Shown: positions 9,003 to 17,058 of the stretch, in pieces | Position numbering within the stretch: position 1 is the first letter of the stretch | How the letters are laid out: the number at the start of each line of letters is the position of its first letter | NCBI GenBank assembly: GCA_026414975.1 | Contig: JAOAHZ010000014.1 | Location: forward strand, 1-42,598 | Origin: Bacteroidia bacterium | Lineage (GTDB): Bacteria; Bacteroidota; Bacteroidia; SpSt-205 | DNA length: 42,598 bases | Direction: 5' to 3' | Position numbers and translations under genes: made by a program | Notes under the pieces: generated by a model | What the model saw: only the letters and a program-made list of their open reading frames with translations | Told to the model about the DNA's origin: nothing | Database searches by the model: none

Positions 9003-10301
9003 TTAGTTGGGTAGAGTTTCCTTGACGGCAAAAGCCTCCCTTAGACGCTCCACTTGATCTAACTTTTCCCAAGGAAAAGTTTCTGCAGTGCGCTTTTGAT
9101 GGATGTATTGCTCTTGAGGTCCATCAGGTGTTTGGTCTATGTGGAGGTAAACATGTTCGTAGTTTATTGGGTGAGGTTTCCGTCCTAAGTGCCCATAGGC
9201 AGCTGTAGGGCGGTAGATGGGGGCTTGTAGTTTGAGGTGCTCTATGATAGCACTTGGACGCAAGTCAAATAGCTCGGAGAGCCGGCTGGCGATCTCGCTA
9301 TCAGATAAGGGTACACGAGCCGAGCCATAAGTATTCACATAGAGAGCGACGGGACGAGCGATACCGATAGCGTAGGCGACTTGAATAAGGACTTCGTCGG
9401 CGATGCCAGCGGCTACGAGATTTTTGGCTATGTACCGAGCCATGTAGGCTGCGCTGCGATCAACTTTGGTAGGGTCCTTTCCAGAGAAGGCTCCACCTCC
9501 ATGTGGGGCTCTGCCGCCATAGGTATCCACGATTATTTTGCGTCCCGTCAGGCCTGTGTCAGCATGAGGGCCGCCTAAAACAAACCTTCCGGTGGGATTG
9601 ACAAATAAACGCGTGTTTTCATCCACCATTTCAGCTGGCAAGACCCGAGGAAGGAGCAGCGTGCGCACATCGGTTTCAATGCGCTTTTGCATTGTTCTCC
9701 AGTCTTCGGCAAACTCTTCATGCTGGGTGGATAGAACAATTGTATGCACTCGTAAAGGACGACCATCATCGGCGTATTCAATCGTTACCTGACATTTTGC
9801 ATCAGGCCGTAAGTAGGGCATGAGGGAGGGTTCATGCTTTCGGATATGAGCAAGCTCTCTTAGGATGCGATGGGCATAGGCGATAGGCATAGGCATATAC
9901 TCCTCGGTTTCCCGGCAAGCGTAGCCAAACATCATGCCTTGGTCTCCTGCGCCTAAATCAGGGTCTAATCCTTGACCTCGATTCACGCCGAGAGCTATAT
10001 CAGGGGATTGACGATGGATTGTTACAATCACGCCGCAGCTGTCCGCATCAAATCGGAGCTCAGACCGATTATACCCTATGTCACGAATGGTAGCTCGGGC
10101 TATCTCCTCATAGTCCACCCGTGCCGTAGTGGTGATTTCACCTGCAAGGACGACAAGCCCCGTGGTAACTAAGGTTTCGCAGGCTACGCGGCCGTAAGGG
10201 TCCTGCGCTAAGATAGCATCTAAAATGGAGTCCGATATCTGATCCGCCACCTTATCGGGGTGCCCTTCTGAGACGGACTCGGAGGTGAAGAGGTACGACA
10301 C
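9003..10301 (-). CDS. metK: S-adenosylmethionine synthetase
   Basis: 432 residues. It makes S-adenosylmethionine from ATP and methionine as a cytoplasmic homotetramer. All three family signatures are present: N-terminal [20 protein letters not shown] with the ATP-binding His, central [12 protein letters not shown] (about residue 120), and the P-loop-like [22 protein letters not shown] 10301 was chosen over the longer ATG start because it yields the family's usual N-terminus SYLFTSES and lies 5 nt after a TATATTTG box. The C-terminal tail is somewhat longer than in enterobacterial enzymes (after [12 protein letters not shown]), which I believe is common in Bacteroidota. fbaB follows 7 nt downstream. 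Confidence 0.95.
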   Translation of the reverse strand: MSYLFTSESVSEGHPDKVADQISDSILDAILAQDPYGRVACETLVTTGLVVLAGEITTTARVDYEEIARATIRDIGYNRSELRFDADSCGVIVTIHRQSPDIALGVNRGQGLDPDLGAGDQGMMFGYACRETEEYMPMPIAYAHRILRELAHIRKHEPSLMPYLRPDAKCQVTIEYADDGRPLRVHTIVLSTQHEEFAEDWRTMQKRIETDVRTLLLPRVLPAEMVDENTRLFVNPTGRFVLGGPHADTGLTGRKIIVDTYGGRAPHGGGAFSGKDPTKVDRSAAYMARYIAKNLVAAGIADEVLIQVAYAIGIARPVALYVNTYGSARVPLSDSEIASRLSELFDLRPSAIIEHLKLQAPIYRPTAAYGHLGRKPHPINYEHVYLHIDQTPDGPQEQYIHQKRTAETFPWEKLDQVERLREAFAVKETLPN

Positions 10302-10306
10302 GGCCA

Positions 10307-10314
10307 CAAATATA
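10307..10314 (-). promoter_or_regulatory. -7 box TATATTTG for metK
   Basis: Exact TAnnTTTG match on the minus strand, 5 nt before the chosen GTG start of metK. It is back-to-back with the weaker rightward box at 10329-10336. Confidence 0.7.
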
Positions 10315-10328
10315 TGGACAAAGCGGGG

Positions 10329-10336
10329 CATTTTTG
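10329..10336 (+). promoter_or_regulatory. Degenerate -7 box CATTTTTG
   Basis: One mismatch to TAnnTTTG, 4 nt before ATG 10341; divergent from the metK box with 14 nt between. Confidence 0.45.
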
Positions 10337-10340
10337 AGGT

Positions 10341-10991
10341 ATGCGAACCTTAGTTATCGGATCGGCCAGCCGTATACAAGCTCTGTTGCGAGGGGTAGGG
10401 GGGCGCTGGCAACCCGATATCTGGACCTATCCAGCGCGAGTCTCCCCCGGATGGAACTACTATGACATTATCATAGACTTGGAGGCGGACGAACGTCCCT
10501 CCCCTGCGTTTTCTGTGTCCTCTCGGGCCTTTTGGGTGTTTGCAAGCACAAAGAAAACCTTACGTAGCCTATTGCCCCACCCTAAGTGGGCAGAACGCTG
10601 CGTGGGCGCTAACCTCCTTCCAGGATTCTGCGAAAGAGACTTAGTGGAAGCAAGTGCCTTATCTGATGTCGCTTGGAAGTATTTTTCGGCATGGGAGCCG
10701 CAAAGTGTTAGAGTTCCAGACACTGTCGGTCTCGTCAGCGCCCGCTTGTTGTCTCTCCTTCTAAATGAAGCCCTCCTTCTGGCCGGTGAAGCCGCCTTGT
10801 CTATAGAGACCTTAGACCTCGCTGTAAAGCTGGGACTCAACTATCCCCACACCCTCTCAGAATGGGGAAACATAATCGGCTGGCATCACGTCTTGGACAT
10901 CTTGGAAGCTCTGCAAGCGGATTATAGTGCGGCCACTTATCCTATAGCCCCTCTTTTGCGCGACCTAGCCAGCCATGCAAGAAGGACCTGA
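10341..10991 (+). CDS. 3-hydroxyacyl-CoA dehydrogenase-like protein, probably catalytically inactive
   Basis: 216 residues. The C-terminal ~95 residues match the 3-hydroxyacyl-CoA dehydrogenase C-terminal domain ([18 protein letters not shown]... [18 protein letters not shown]... [10 protein letters not shown]), which forms the dimer and substrate cap. The N-terminal half keeps only a vestigial Rossmann start ([12 protein letters not shown], without GxGxxG) and has no HFFNP catalytic block. It lies 24 nt upstream of an intact dehydrogenase (11016), so a regulatory or structural partner role is plausible. That role is inference; a paralogue in slow decay is the alternative. A clean ORF favours expression. 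Confidence 0.75.
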   Translation: MRTLVIGSASRIQALLRGVGGRWQPDIWTYPARVSPGWNYYDIIIDLEADERPSPAFSVSSRAFWVFASTKKTLRSLLPHPKWAERCVGANLLPGFCERDLVEASALSDVAWKYFSAWEPQSVRVPDTVGLVSARLLSLLLNEALLLAGEAALSIETLDLAVKLGLNYPHTLSEWGNIIGWHHVLDILEALQADYSAATYPIAPLLRDLASHARRT

Positions 10992-11003
10992 AGGGACTTC
11001 CTT

Positions 11004-11011
11004 TACCTTTG
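11004..11011 (+). promoter_or_regulatory. -7 box TACCTTTG
   Basis: Exact TAnnTTTG match 4 nt before ATG 11016; lets the intact dehydrogenase be transcribed separately from its upstream neighbour. Confidence 0.65.
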
Positions 11012-11015
11012 AGGC

Positions 11016-11813
11016 ATGAGGGTATTCATTATCGGTGCCGGAACCATGGGTAGAGGTATCGCCGAGGTCTTTGCTTCCCAAGAGGCCCACGTCTGGCTAT
11101 ACGATCCCTATGAAACCGCTTTGAGACAAGCTCAAGCTTTGGTAGATAAATACCCCAATCATATAGCCTTGACCTCTACGCTCCCCGATACTCTACCTCA
11201 TTCAGTGGTATTGGAAGCCGTACCCGAGGAAATGGAACTCAAGCGCCAAGTGCTGCTCCAACTCAGCGAGCGAATCGGCTCAGATACCATAGTCACCACC
11301 AATACCTCAGCTTTATCGGTTCATGGACTGGCCCAGGGACTACCTTATCGGGAACGATTTCTGGGTTGGCACTTCTTCAATCCTGCGCCTCGCATGCCCT
11401 TAGTGGAGGTGATCCCTACTCAGATGACTGCCCCTGAAGTTACGGAGCAAAGCCTCTCCCTGTTGCGTTCCATCGGCAAGGTCCCTGTGATTGCGCCTGA
11501 TCTACCAGGCTTTATTGTCAATCGCATAGCTCGCCCATACTATGTGGAAGCTCTGCGCTTAGCTGAACGGGGGGATATCAGTCCCAAAGTCATAGACAAG
11601 CTCATGGAAGGATTAGGGTTTCGGATGGGACCCTTCAGACTGATGGACTTGATCGGTATAGATGTGAATCATGCCGTAACCCAGCGGGTTTGGGAAGGGC
11701 TTTTTTATCCTATACGATTTCGCCCTTCATGGCTTCAGGCTCAAAAGATCGCTGCAGGCCGTACGGGGCGCAAAGTCGGACGAGGATTTTACGAGTACGA
11801 TAAACGAGACTGA
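11016..11813 (+). CDS. 3-hydroxyacyl-CoA dehydrogenase (PaaH/Hbd type)
   Basis: 265 residues, slightly shorter than the ~285 typical of 3-hydroxybutyryl-CoA dehydrogenases. It should interconvert (S)-3-hydroxyacyl-CoA and 3-oxoacyl-CoA with NAD(H) in beta-oxidation or a related pathway. The N-terminal nucleotide fold has FIIGAGTMGRGIAEVFA, with an acidic residue (LYDP) at the end of strand 2 favouring NAD. The catalytic region is FLGWHFFNPAPRMPLVEVIP, followed by DLPGFIVNRIARP and the helical domain MEGLGFRMGPFRLMDLIGID. The start ATG follows its own TACCTTTG box. It ends convergently with the sugar-nucleotide operon. Confidence 0.92.
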   Translation: MRVFIIGAGTMGRGIAEVFASQEAHVWLYDPYETALRQAQALVDKYPNHIALTSTLPDTLPHSVVLEAVPEEMELKRQVLLQLSERIGSDTIVTTNTSALSVHGLAQGLPYRERFLGWHFFNPAPRMPLVEVIPTQMTAPEVTEQSLSLLRSIGKVPVIAPDLPGFIVNRIARPYYVEALRLAERGDISPKVIDKLMEGLGFRMGPFRLMDLIGIDVNHAVTQRVWEGLFYPIRFRPSWLQAQKIAAGRTGRKVGRGFYEYDKRD

Positions 11814-11938
11814 GCATCCGACTTGTACTAGCTACATACAGGCATCTATTTAGAGCCTGGTCCGCTGCGATTCCTTAGTATCTATTTTGCCCACGCCGCT
11901 CAAAACAGGAGGAGCTGTTACTCGGGGCTCTTTGTATT
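11814..11938. other. Convergent intergenic gap
   Basis: A 125-nt gap between a rightward and a leftward gene. I see no hairpin with a T-run and no gene. Confidence 0.5.
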
Positions 11939-12811
11939 TCAGGCGGCTGCCTCGCGAATCACTCGCATAAGATACTGTCCATAAGGCGTTTGGGCGTGCG
12001 GTTGAGCTAAGCGCTGAAGCTGCTCCAGAGAAATAAACCCTTTCCGAAAAGCCACTTCTTCTATGCAGCCGATTTTGAGTCCCTGCCGCTCTTCTATCAC
12101 TTGAACAAAAAGACTTGCCTCTAAAAGGCTACGGGGCGTTCCCGTATCTAGCCAAGCAAAGCCCCGAGGCATAATTCGCACCCGTAGCTTATTGCGCTCC
12201 AGGTAGAGTTTGTTTAGGTCTGTGATTTCCAACTCACCCCGATTGGAAGGGCGCAGCGTGCTCGCTAAGGCGGGGGCTTCCCCATCATAGAAGTATAAGC
12301 CCGGTATGGCGTATGAAGAGCGAGGCTGCGACGGTTTCTCCTCTATGCTAAGGACGCGACCACTTTTATCAAACTCTACTACCCCATACCGCTGGGGGTC
12401 ATGTACCGGATAGGCAAAAATCAAAGCTCCCTCCGTAACGCGACATGTATCCAAAAAAGCCTGCATACCACTGCCATAGAAGAGATTGTCGCCCAGAATA
12501 AGCGCACACGACTCTCCATTTAGAAAATCCTCTGCTAAGATGAGCGCTTGGGCGATTCCCTCCGGTCGCTCTTGGACTTTATATTGGATATTCAGGCCTA
12601 ATGCGCTACCATCCCCGAAGAGCTTTTCAAAGTGTGGGATATCCTTAGGGGTGCTGATGATGAGAATGTCTCGAATCCCCGCTAACATTAAGGTACTGAG
12701 CGGATAATATACCATGGGCTTGTCGTATACGGGGAGGAGCTGCTTCGTAATCACTTGCGTCATAGGGTGAAGGCGAGTACCCGCTCCGCCGGCTAAAAGA
12801 ATACCTTTCAT
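11939..12811 (-). CDS. rmlA: Glucose-1-phosphate thymidylyltransferase
   Basis: 290 residues, the full family length. It makes dTDP-glucose from dTTP and glucose 1-phosphate, the first step to dTDP-rhamnose and related deoxysugars. The N-terminus has the nucleotide-binding signature [17 protein letters not shown], with KQLLPVYDKPMVYYPLS next. LILGDNLFYGSGM carries the Mg-binding Asp, followed by FAYPVHDPQRYGVVEFD, SIEEKPSQPRSSYAIPGLYF and RGFAWLDTGTP. The ATG overlaps the rmlC stop by 4 nt (ATGA), so it is the last gene of the three-gene operon. Confidence 0.96.
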   Translation of the reverse strand: MKGILLAGGAGTRLHPMTQVITKQLLPVYDKPMVYYPLSTLMLAGIRDILIISTPKDIPHFEKLFGDGSALGLNIQYKVQERPEGIAQALILAEDFLNGESCALILGDNLFYGSGMQAFLDTCRVTEGALIFAYPVHDPQRYGVVEFDKSGRVLSIEEKPSQPRSSYAIPGLYFYDGEAPALASTLRPSNRGELEITDLNKLYLERNKLRVRIMPRGFAWLDTGTPRSLLEASLFVQVIEERQGLKIGCIEEVAFRKGFISLEQLQRLAQPHAQTPYGQYLMRVIREAAA

Positions 12812-13374
12812 AGCGCTCCAAAAGGGTTGTGCTGCTCATCCAGTAAAGGTAACGCAGCGTCTTTTTCGGAGAGAATAGGACTACCTTTCAGCCCCCAGTC
12901 TATGCTAAGTTGGGGGTCGTTCCACCGAATGCCTGCATCTAAGCTGGGCTCATAATAAGCCGAGCACTTGTACAGTACGAGTGCTTCCTCAGAGAGCACA
13001 TAAAAGCCATGGGCGAAGCCCACTGGCACATAAAGCCAAGTCAGCTGAGAAGCATCAGCGGCTATTTCAATGGCGTACCATTGCTTGTAGGTCGGGGAGC
13101 TGGGACGCAAATCTACAATAACATCACGGATTTGACCCAATAAGACGGTTACAAGCTTGGCTTGAGAGAGAGGAGGCTTTTGGAAATGAAGCCCGCGCAG
13201 GACTCCCCGCACCGAGTAAGAGAGGTTGTCTTGAACGAAAGTGGGAAGCTGGAGGCTCTCCTGAAAAGAGCTGCGAAAAAGTTCGGCGAAAAAACCTCTC
13301 CCGTCTCTGACCTTGCGTAAATGAATCAGAAGAGCTCCCTGGAGAGGCAAAGGATGTACCTCGTATCCCATCAT
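12808..13374 (-). CDS. rmlC: dTDP-4-dehydrorhamnose 3,5-epimerase
   Basis: 188 residues, a cupin-fold epimerase of dTDP-4-keto-6-deoxyglucose. Visible family blocks are [37 protein letters not shown] with the catalytic His, [18 protein letters not shown], and [15 protein letters not shown] with the active-site Tyr/His region. The start ATG 13374 overlaps the upstream stop (ATGATGG); the longer frame into the upstream gene is unlikely, and ATG 13371 is an equally possible start. No rmlB or rmlD is visible, so those steps must be encoded elsewhere, or the operon serves another deoxysugar. Confidence 0.94.
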   Translation of the reverse strand: MMGYEVHPLPLQGALLIHLRKVRDGRGFFAELFRSSFQESLQLPTFVQDNLSYSVRGVLRGLHFQKPPLSQAKLVTVLLGQIRDVIVDLRPSSPTYKQWYAIEIAADASQLTWLYVPVGFAHGFYVLSEEALVLYKCSAYYEPSLDAGIRWNDPQLSIDWGLKGSPILSEKDAALPLLDEQHNPFGAL

Positions 13375-14321
13375 ACCGACGATAACTTCTGACGAAAATA
13401 GGCGATGCTTCGCTTGAGACCTTCTTTGCGAGACACACAGGGTTCCCATCCAAGCAGTTCTTGGGCTAAGCTGATGTCAGGGCGTCGCACCTTCGGGTCA
13501 TCTTCGGGGAGAGGACAGAAGGTGATTTGGCTCTGGGAGTCCGGTATGAGGTCCAAGATTTCTTTGGCGAACTCTAAGATGCTGACTTCTTCGGGATTAC
13601 CGAGGTTGACGGGATAGGGGTAGTCTGAATGGATGAGGAGACGAAAGATGCCCTCAACTAAATCCTCTACATAGCAGAAGCTGCGAGTCTGAGAACCATC
13701 TCCATAAACGGTGAGGGGTTCGCCGCGCAGAGCCTGCCCAATAAAGTTGGGTAAAACGCGCCCATCATCTAAGCGCATGCGGGGACCGTAAGTGTTGAAG
13801 ATGCGCACGATTCGGATGGAGATGCCGTGGCTTCGGTGGTAAGCCATAGCCATCGCCTCCATGAAGCGTTTAGCCTCATCATAAACGCCGCGCACTCCGA
13901 TGGGATTTACATTGCCCCAGTAGCTCTCTTTTTGAGGATGTTCTAAGGGGTCTCCGTACACCTCTGAGGTAGAAGCCAATAGGATGGTGGCGCCTTTGGC
14001 CCGAGCCAGGCCCAAGCACTTATGGGTGCCGATAGCTCCGACCTTCAAAGTCTGAATCGGCATGCGCAGATAGTCGGCTGGACTGGCAGGCGAGGCGAAG
14101 TGTAAGATGTAGTTCAGTTCACCGGGAACATGAATGAAGTTAGTTATGTCATAGTGCATAAAAGTAAAACGAGGCCGCCCGAATAGGTGGGCTATGTTAT
14201 CTAAGCTGCCAGTGGAGAGATTATCGAGGCCGATGACTTCAAATCCTTCTTCCCAGAATCGGTCGCATAGGTGAGAGCCGATGAAGCCAGCTGCGCCGGT
14301 GATGAGGATGCGCCTTGGCAT
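13371..14321 (-). CDS. NAD-dependent epimerase/decarboxylase, UDP-glucuronate decarboxylase (UXS)-like
   Basis: 316 residues, an extended short-chain dehydrogenase. The N-terminus has the NAD motif [28 protein letters not shown] and the catalytic YxxxK ([13 protein letters not shown]) follow, then [13 protein letters not shown] and [16 protein letters not shown]. The pattern, especially [16 protein letters not shown] and [13 protein letters not shown], fits UDP-glucuronate decarboxylases making UDP-xylose. A related epimerase or dehydratase cannot be excluded. ATG 14321 was chosen because it lies 3 nt after TACCTTTG; the in-frame TTG upstream lies inside that box. First gene of the operon with rmlC and rmlA. 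Confidence 0.88.
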   Translation of the reverse strand: MPRRILITGAAGFIGSHLCDRFWEEGFEVIGLDNLSTGSLDNIAHLFGRPRFTFMHYDITNFIHVPGELNYILHFASPASPADYLRMPIQTLKVGAIGTHKCLGLARAKGATILLASTSEVYGDPLEHPQKESYWGNVNPIGVRGVYDEAKRFMEAMAMAYHRSHGISIRIVRIFNTYGPRMRLDDGRVLPNFIGQALRGEPLTVYGDGSQTRSFCYVEDLVEGIFRLLIHSDYPYPVNLGNPEEVSILEFAKEILDLIPDSQSQITFCPLPEDDPKVRRPDISLAQELLGWEPCVSRKEGLKRSIAYFRQKLSSV

Positions 14322-14324
14322 GCG

Positions 14325-14332
14325 CAAAGGTA
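14325..14332 (-). promoter_or_regulatory. -7 box TACCTTTG for the UXS-like operon
   Basis: Exact match on the minus strand, only 3 nt before ATG 14321, and 9 nt from the divergent rpmH box. The -35-side sequence of each promoter must lie in the other's initial region. Confidence 0.75.
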
Positions 14333-14341
14333 CCGAAGCTG

Positions 14342-14349
14342 TACCTTTG
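14342..14349 (+). promoter_or_regulatory. -7 box TACCTTTG for rpmH
   Basis: Exact match, 4 nt before the L34 ATG, which is independently fixed by the conserved L34 N-terminus. It forms an inverted pair with 14325-14332. Confidence 0.8.
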
Positions 14350-14353
14350 CCTT

Positions 14354-14518
14354 ATGCCGAAGCGAACCTATCAGCCCAGCCGAATCAAGCGACTACGAAC
14401 TCATGGCTTTCGGGCGCGCATGCGTACCCGATGGGGGCGCGCCGTACTTGCTCGCCGTCGTGCTAAAGGGCGCCGCGTCCTCACTGTTAGTTCTACCATC
14501 GCTGGAAAGCCCTATTAG
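14354..14518 (+). CDS. rpmH: 50S ribosomal protein L34
   Basis: 54 residues starting [20 protein letters not shown], the invariant L34 opening, followed by [19 protein letters not shown]. It is extremely basic, and its C-terminal tail ([12 protein letters not shown]) is a little longer than in E. coli, as in some Bacteroidota. It is a structural component of the large ribosomal subunit. Conserved order rpmH-rnpA-yidD follows. The start lies 4 nt after its promoter box, leaving almost no leader. Confidence 0.97.
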   Translation: MPKRTYQPSRIKRLRTHGFRARMRTRWGRAVLARRRAKGRRVLTVSSTIAGKPY

Positions 14519-14912
14519 CAAGTACAACCTTCCTCGCGCCGAGCGCCTCCGGGGGCGTAAGACTTTCCAGCTTCTCTTTCACCTCGCTCAGGTATGGGAG
14601 GCGGCGGCACTGCGTCTCTATGGGGTTGCTTTTCTCATCAATCTACAGCATCCAAGTTTGCGTGTAGCCTTTTCGGTGCCTAAAAGGGTCTGTCGTAAAG
14701 CCGCTCATCGCCATCGGATTCGCCGTCGTCTGCGTGAAGCCTATAGATTAGAGAAAGCCTCTTTCTTGGACACCCTGCCATATGGGGAAGTCTGGCTTCT
14801 GTGGCAGTGGCGCACGCCAGAGGTCCCTTCAGTCAGCTACCTTCGCTCCCAGATGCAAAGCCTGTATAAGAGATTCCAGCTAGCGTGTTACGCTTCCTCT
14901 TCATCGGATTGA
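14460..14912 (+). CDS. rnpA: Ribonuclease P protein component
   Basis: The protein subunit of RNase P, which cuts tRNA 5' leaders with the RNA subunit. The RNR signature is clear: [41 protein letters not shown] near the N-terminus is the usual substrate-cleft segment. The start is uncertain. GTG 14460 (150 residues) overlaps rpmH by 59 nt; a start near 14514, where only ATT is available and overlaps the rpmH stop as ATTAG, would give 132 residues, nearer the family length. It overlaps yidD by 28 nt, indicating tight coupling. Confidence 0.9.
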   Translation: MLKGAASSLLVLPSLESPISKYNLPRAERLRGRKTFQLLFHLAQVWEAAALRLYGVAFLINLQHPSLRVAFSVPKRVCRKAAHRHRIRRRLREAYRLEKASFLDTLPYGEVWLLWQWRTPEVPSVSYLRSQMQSLYKRFQLACYASSSSD

Positions 14913-15100
14913 TACGGGCGTATCAAGTTCTTCTGTCGCCTTATTTGCCTCCAGCTTGCAGGTATACCCCTACCTGTTCTGAGTATGCTATTCAAGCTCT
15001 GCGCAAACATGGGTTGTGGCGAGGTTTATGGTTGGCACTCAATCGATTGAGGCGCTGTCATCCTTGGGGTGGGTCTGGCTATGACCCCGTGCCCGATTAA
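14885..15100 (+). CDS. yidD: Membrane protein insertion efficiency factor YidD
   Basis: 71 residues with the family core [32 protein letters not shown] and [12 protein letters not shown]. YidD is a small membrane-associated amphipathic protein that helps YidC-dependent insertion. Its GTG start lies inside the end of rnpA, the usual overlap of this cluster. yidC itself does not follow here. The stop codon TAA (15098-15100) is also the TAA of the next gene's TAACTTTG box. Confidence 0.93.
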   Translation: MLRFLFIGLIRAYQVLLSPYLPPACRYTPTCSEYAIQALRKHGLWRGLWLALNRLRRCHPWGGSGYDPVPD

Positions 15101-15105
15101 CTTTG
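15098..15105 (+). promoter_or_regulatory. -7 box TAACTTTG, overlapping the yidD stop codon
   Basis: Exact TAnnTTTG match whose first three bases are the yidD stop codon; 4 nt before GTG 15110. Confidence 0.7.
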
Positions 15106-15109
15106 CAGA

Positions 15110-16276
15110 GTGGTATGGATTTTTCTATCACCTGATTTTCCTCCGAACTACCACCTGTTTCCCTGGCATTTTCGCCAAGGCGGTGGGGTTTCAGCGGGGA
15201 TAAGCGCTGTTCCTGCTTCATCTCTCCCGCCTCATGTCTCTCAGGCCCTTTCATGGTATGAAAGTGTGGGCGACTTGCATGACACGGAAGCTGTAATAGT
15301 CGCTGCTCGCCGCATAGCTGAACGGTTTGGTACACCACACGGGGTGGATTCCTTTAATGAGTATTGGCTTCCCTTAGAGGCGGCTGTACGCGAAACCCTT
15401 CAGATTCCTGGTCCGAAACCCGCTGATTTGCCTGCTTTTCAGCAGAAAAGCCTCATGAAAGCCTTCTTTCAGAAAGCGGGCATAGACCCCATACCGGGCC
15501 AGGTGGCTCAAGACCTTCTGGATGTAGAGCGTTTCGTCGCTACGCATAAGCTGCCGATCATTGCTAAGCCCGACAAAGGGGTCGGAGCTAGCGCAACCTT
15601 CAAAATCGCTTCTCCGCAGGACTTATCTCATTTCCAGAAAGCGTTTCGTTCAGGCTATCTCTTAGAAAAGTATATCACTGGCACTATCCAGACCTATGAT
15701 GGACTGGTAGATCGGAGTGGGCGAATTGTGTTCGCTGGGTCATTAGAGTACAGCCGAGGTGTCGCTGAGGTAGTCAGCGAAGACACGGATATTTTCTACT
15801 GGGTTCAGCGTGAGATTCCGCCTGATCTCGCCAAAATCGGTCCTCGCATTGTAGAGGCTTATAACCTAAGGGCACAGTTTTTTCACTTTGAGTTCATTCG
15901 GTCCTCTGAAGATGGGCGACTATACCCTTTGGAGGTCAATATGCGTCCTCCTGGTTATCCGACGCTGGATTTATTTAATTTCGCTTACGACATAGATTTA
16001 TATCGTCTCTGGGCTGAGGTTATATGGAGCTATCCGGTGGAAGCCCCGACCCAAGCTTCATACTATGCTTGTTATATCGCTCGTAAGCAGCAGATAGGCT
16101 ACCTGCATACTCATGAGGAGGTGCTTCGGCGATTAGATTCACGATTGATTTATCACGCCCCTACCAACCCTTTATTTAGGGCAGCGATGGGGGATTATCA
16201 CTATGTCATTCGCACGCCGGATAGGGAGGAAATGTTAGAGTTAGCTTACTTTGCGCAAAAACGTCTCACCCTATGA
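15110..16276 (+). CDS. ATP-grasp domain protein (carboxylate-amine ligase-like)
   Basis: 388 residues. The central part is an ATP-grasp fold: KLPIIAKPDKGVGASATFKI (ATP-binding lysine and glycine loop), then GYLLEKYITGTIQTYDGLVD, and FFHFEFIRSSEDGRLYPLEVNMRPPGYPTLD with the E..N metal-binding pair. Such enzymes join a carboxylate to an amine via an acyl phosphate. The substrate cannot be named. The N-terminal ~120 residues are the usual pre-ATP-grasp domain. GTG 15110 follows TAACTTTG by 4 nt. It overlaps the esterase gene by 4 nt (ATGA), so the two act as a translationally coupled pair, perhaps ligation and hydrolysis of one compound (inference). Confidence 0.85.
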   Translation: MVWIFLSPDFPPNYHLFPWHFRQGGGVSAGISAVPASSLPPHVSQALSWYESVGDLHDTEAVIVAARRIAERFGTPHGVDSFNEYWLPLEAAVRETLQIPGPKPADLPAFQQKSLMKAFFQKAGIDPIPGQVAQDLLDVERFVATHKLPIIAKPDKGVGASATFKIASPQDLSHFQKAFRSGYLLEKYITGTIQTYDGLVDRSGRIVFAGSLEYSRGVAEVVSEDTDIFYWVQREIPPDLAKIGPRIVEAYNLRAQFFHFEFIRSSEDGRLYPLEVNMRPPGYPTLDLFNFAYDIDLYRLWAEVIWSYPVEAPTQASYYACYIARKQQIGYLHTHEEVLRRLDSRLIYHAPTNPLFRAAMGDYHYVIRTPDREEMLELAYFAQKRLTL

Positions 16277-17010
16277 CCATAACGCATCACCGATGGTGGG
16301 TAGCCGACTTAGGGCGTGAGATGGGCATCAATCGGTATGGATCATCAGGGATACCTTTTCTGGCCTTTCCTGCTCAGGAGGGCGACCATAGAAACTTGGA
16401 GAGTTTTGGGCTCATAGAGAGCATTGCCCCGTTCATAGAAGCGGGGAAAGTTCAGGTTTTTACGGTGGATAGTTACGACGCTGAAAGTTGGACGAGTCAA
16501 ACTCTATCTCCATGGGAACGGGGTCAGCGTTATGAGGCTTATGCTCGCTACATTATGAGGGAAGTTCTACCCTTTATTCGGACTTTCAGCCTTGAGCTTC
16601 CATGGACTATGGGCGTCAGTATGGGAGCATATCATGCAGCCAACTTTCTCTTTCGGTTTCCTCATGATTTTGCTGGGACGATCGCACTCAGTGGGGTGTA
16701 TGAGCTGTCTGAATTTCTGGGTTCTTATGGTGATGAGACGGTTTATCTGAATAGTCCTCTTTGGTTTCTGCCTAATCTAAATGACCCCTACTACTTAGAT
16801 GAGCTGAGGCGAAAAAAGATTATCATCTGTGTAGGGCAAGGTGCATGGGAAGAACCGATGCTTACCCATACTCGGCAGTTAGCCTCCATCTTGTCTCAAA
16901 AAGGCATTCCAGCTCAAGTGGAAATCTGGGGTCCAGACGTGTATCACGACTGGCCTTGGTGGAAGCAGCAGCTTTCTTATTTCATGGAACGAGAGCTTGG
17001 GGGCTCTTAA
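16273..17010 (+). CDS. Alpha/beta-hydrolase, putative esterase (esterase D-like)
   Basis: 245 residues. The nucleophile elbow is WTMGVSMGAYHAANFLFRFP (GxSxG), in the form typical of putative esterases of the EstD/antigen-85 type. A likely catalytic His is near the C-terminus (GPDVYHDWPWWKQQL) and candidate acids lie in the NSPLWFLPNLND region. There is no signal peptide, so it is cytoplasmic. It is coupled by a 4-nt overlap to the ATP-grasp gene. The natural substrate is unknown; the pairing suggests it acts on, or in, the product of the ligase. Confidence 0.85.
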   Translation: MTITHHRWWVADLGREMGINRYGSSGIPFLAFPAQEGDHRNLESFGLIESIAPFIEAGKVQVFTVDSYDAESWTSQTLSPWERGQRYEAYARYIMREVLPFIRTFSLELPWTMGVSMGAYHAANFLFRFPHDFAGTIALSGVYELSEFLGSYGDETVYLNSPLWFLPNLNDPYYLDELRRKKIIICVGQGAWEEPMLTHTRQLASILSQKGIPAQVEIWGPDVYHDWPWWKQQLSYFMERELGGS

Positions 17011-17058
17011 ACTCTCGTACCGTTTCACGGAAGGGAGCCACTCCGAGCCTTTTTAGGT

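Noticed and set aside
14354-15100. Replication origin next to rpmH-rnpA-yidD
   Set aside because: No dnaA, no DnaA-box cluster and no AT-rich unwinding stretch is visible.
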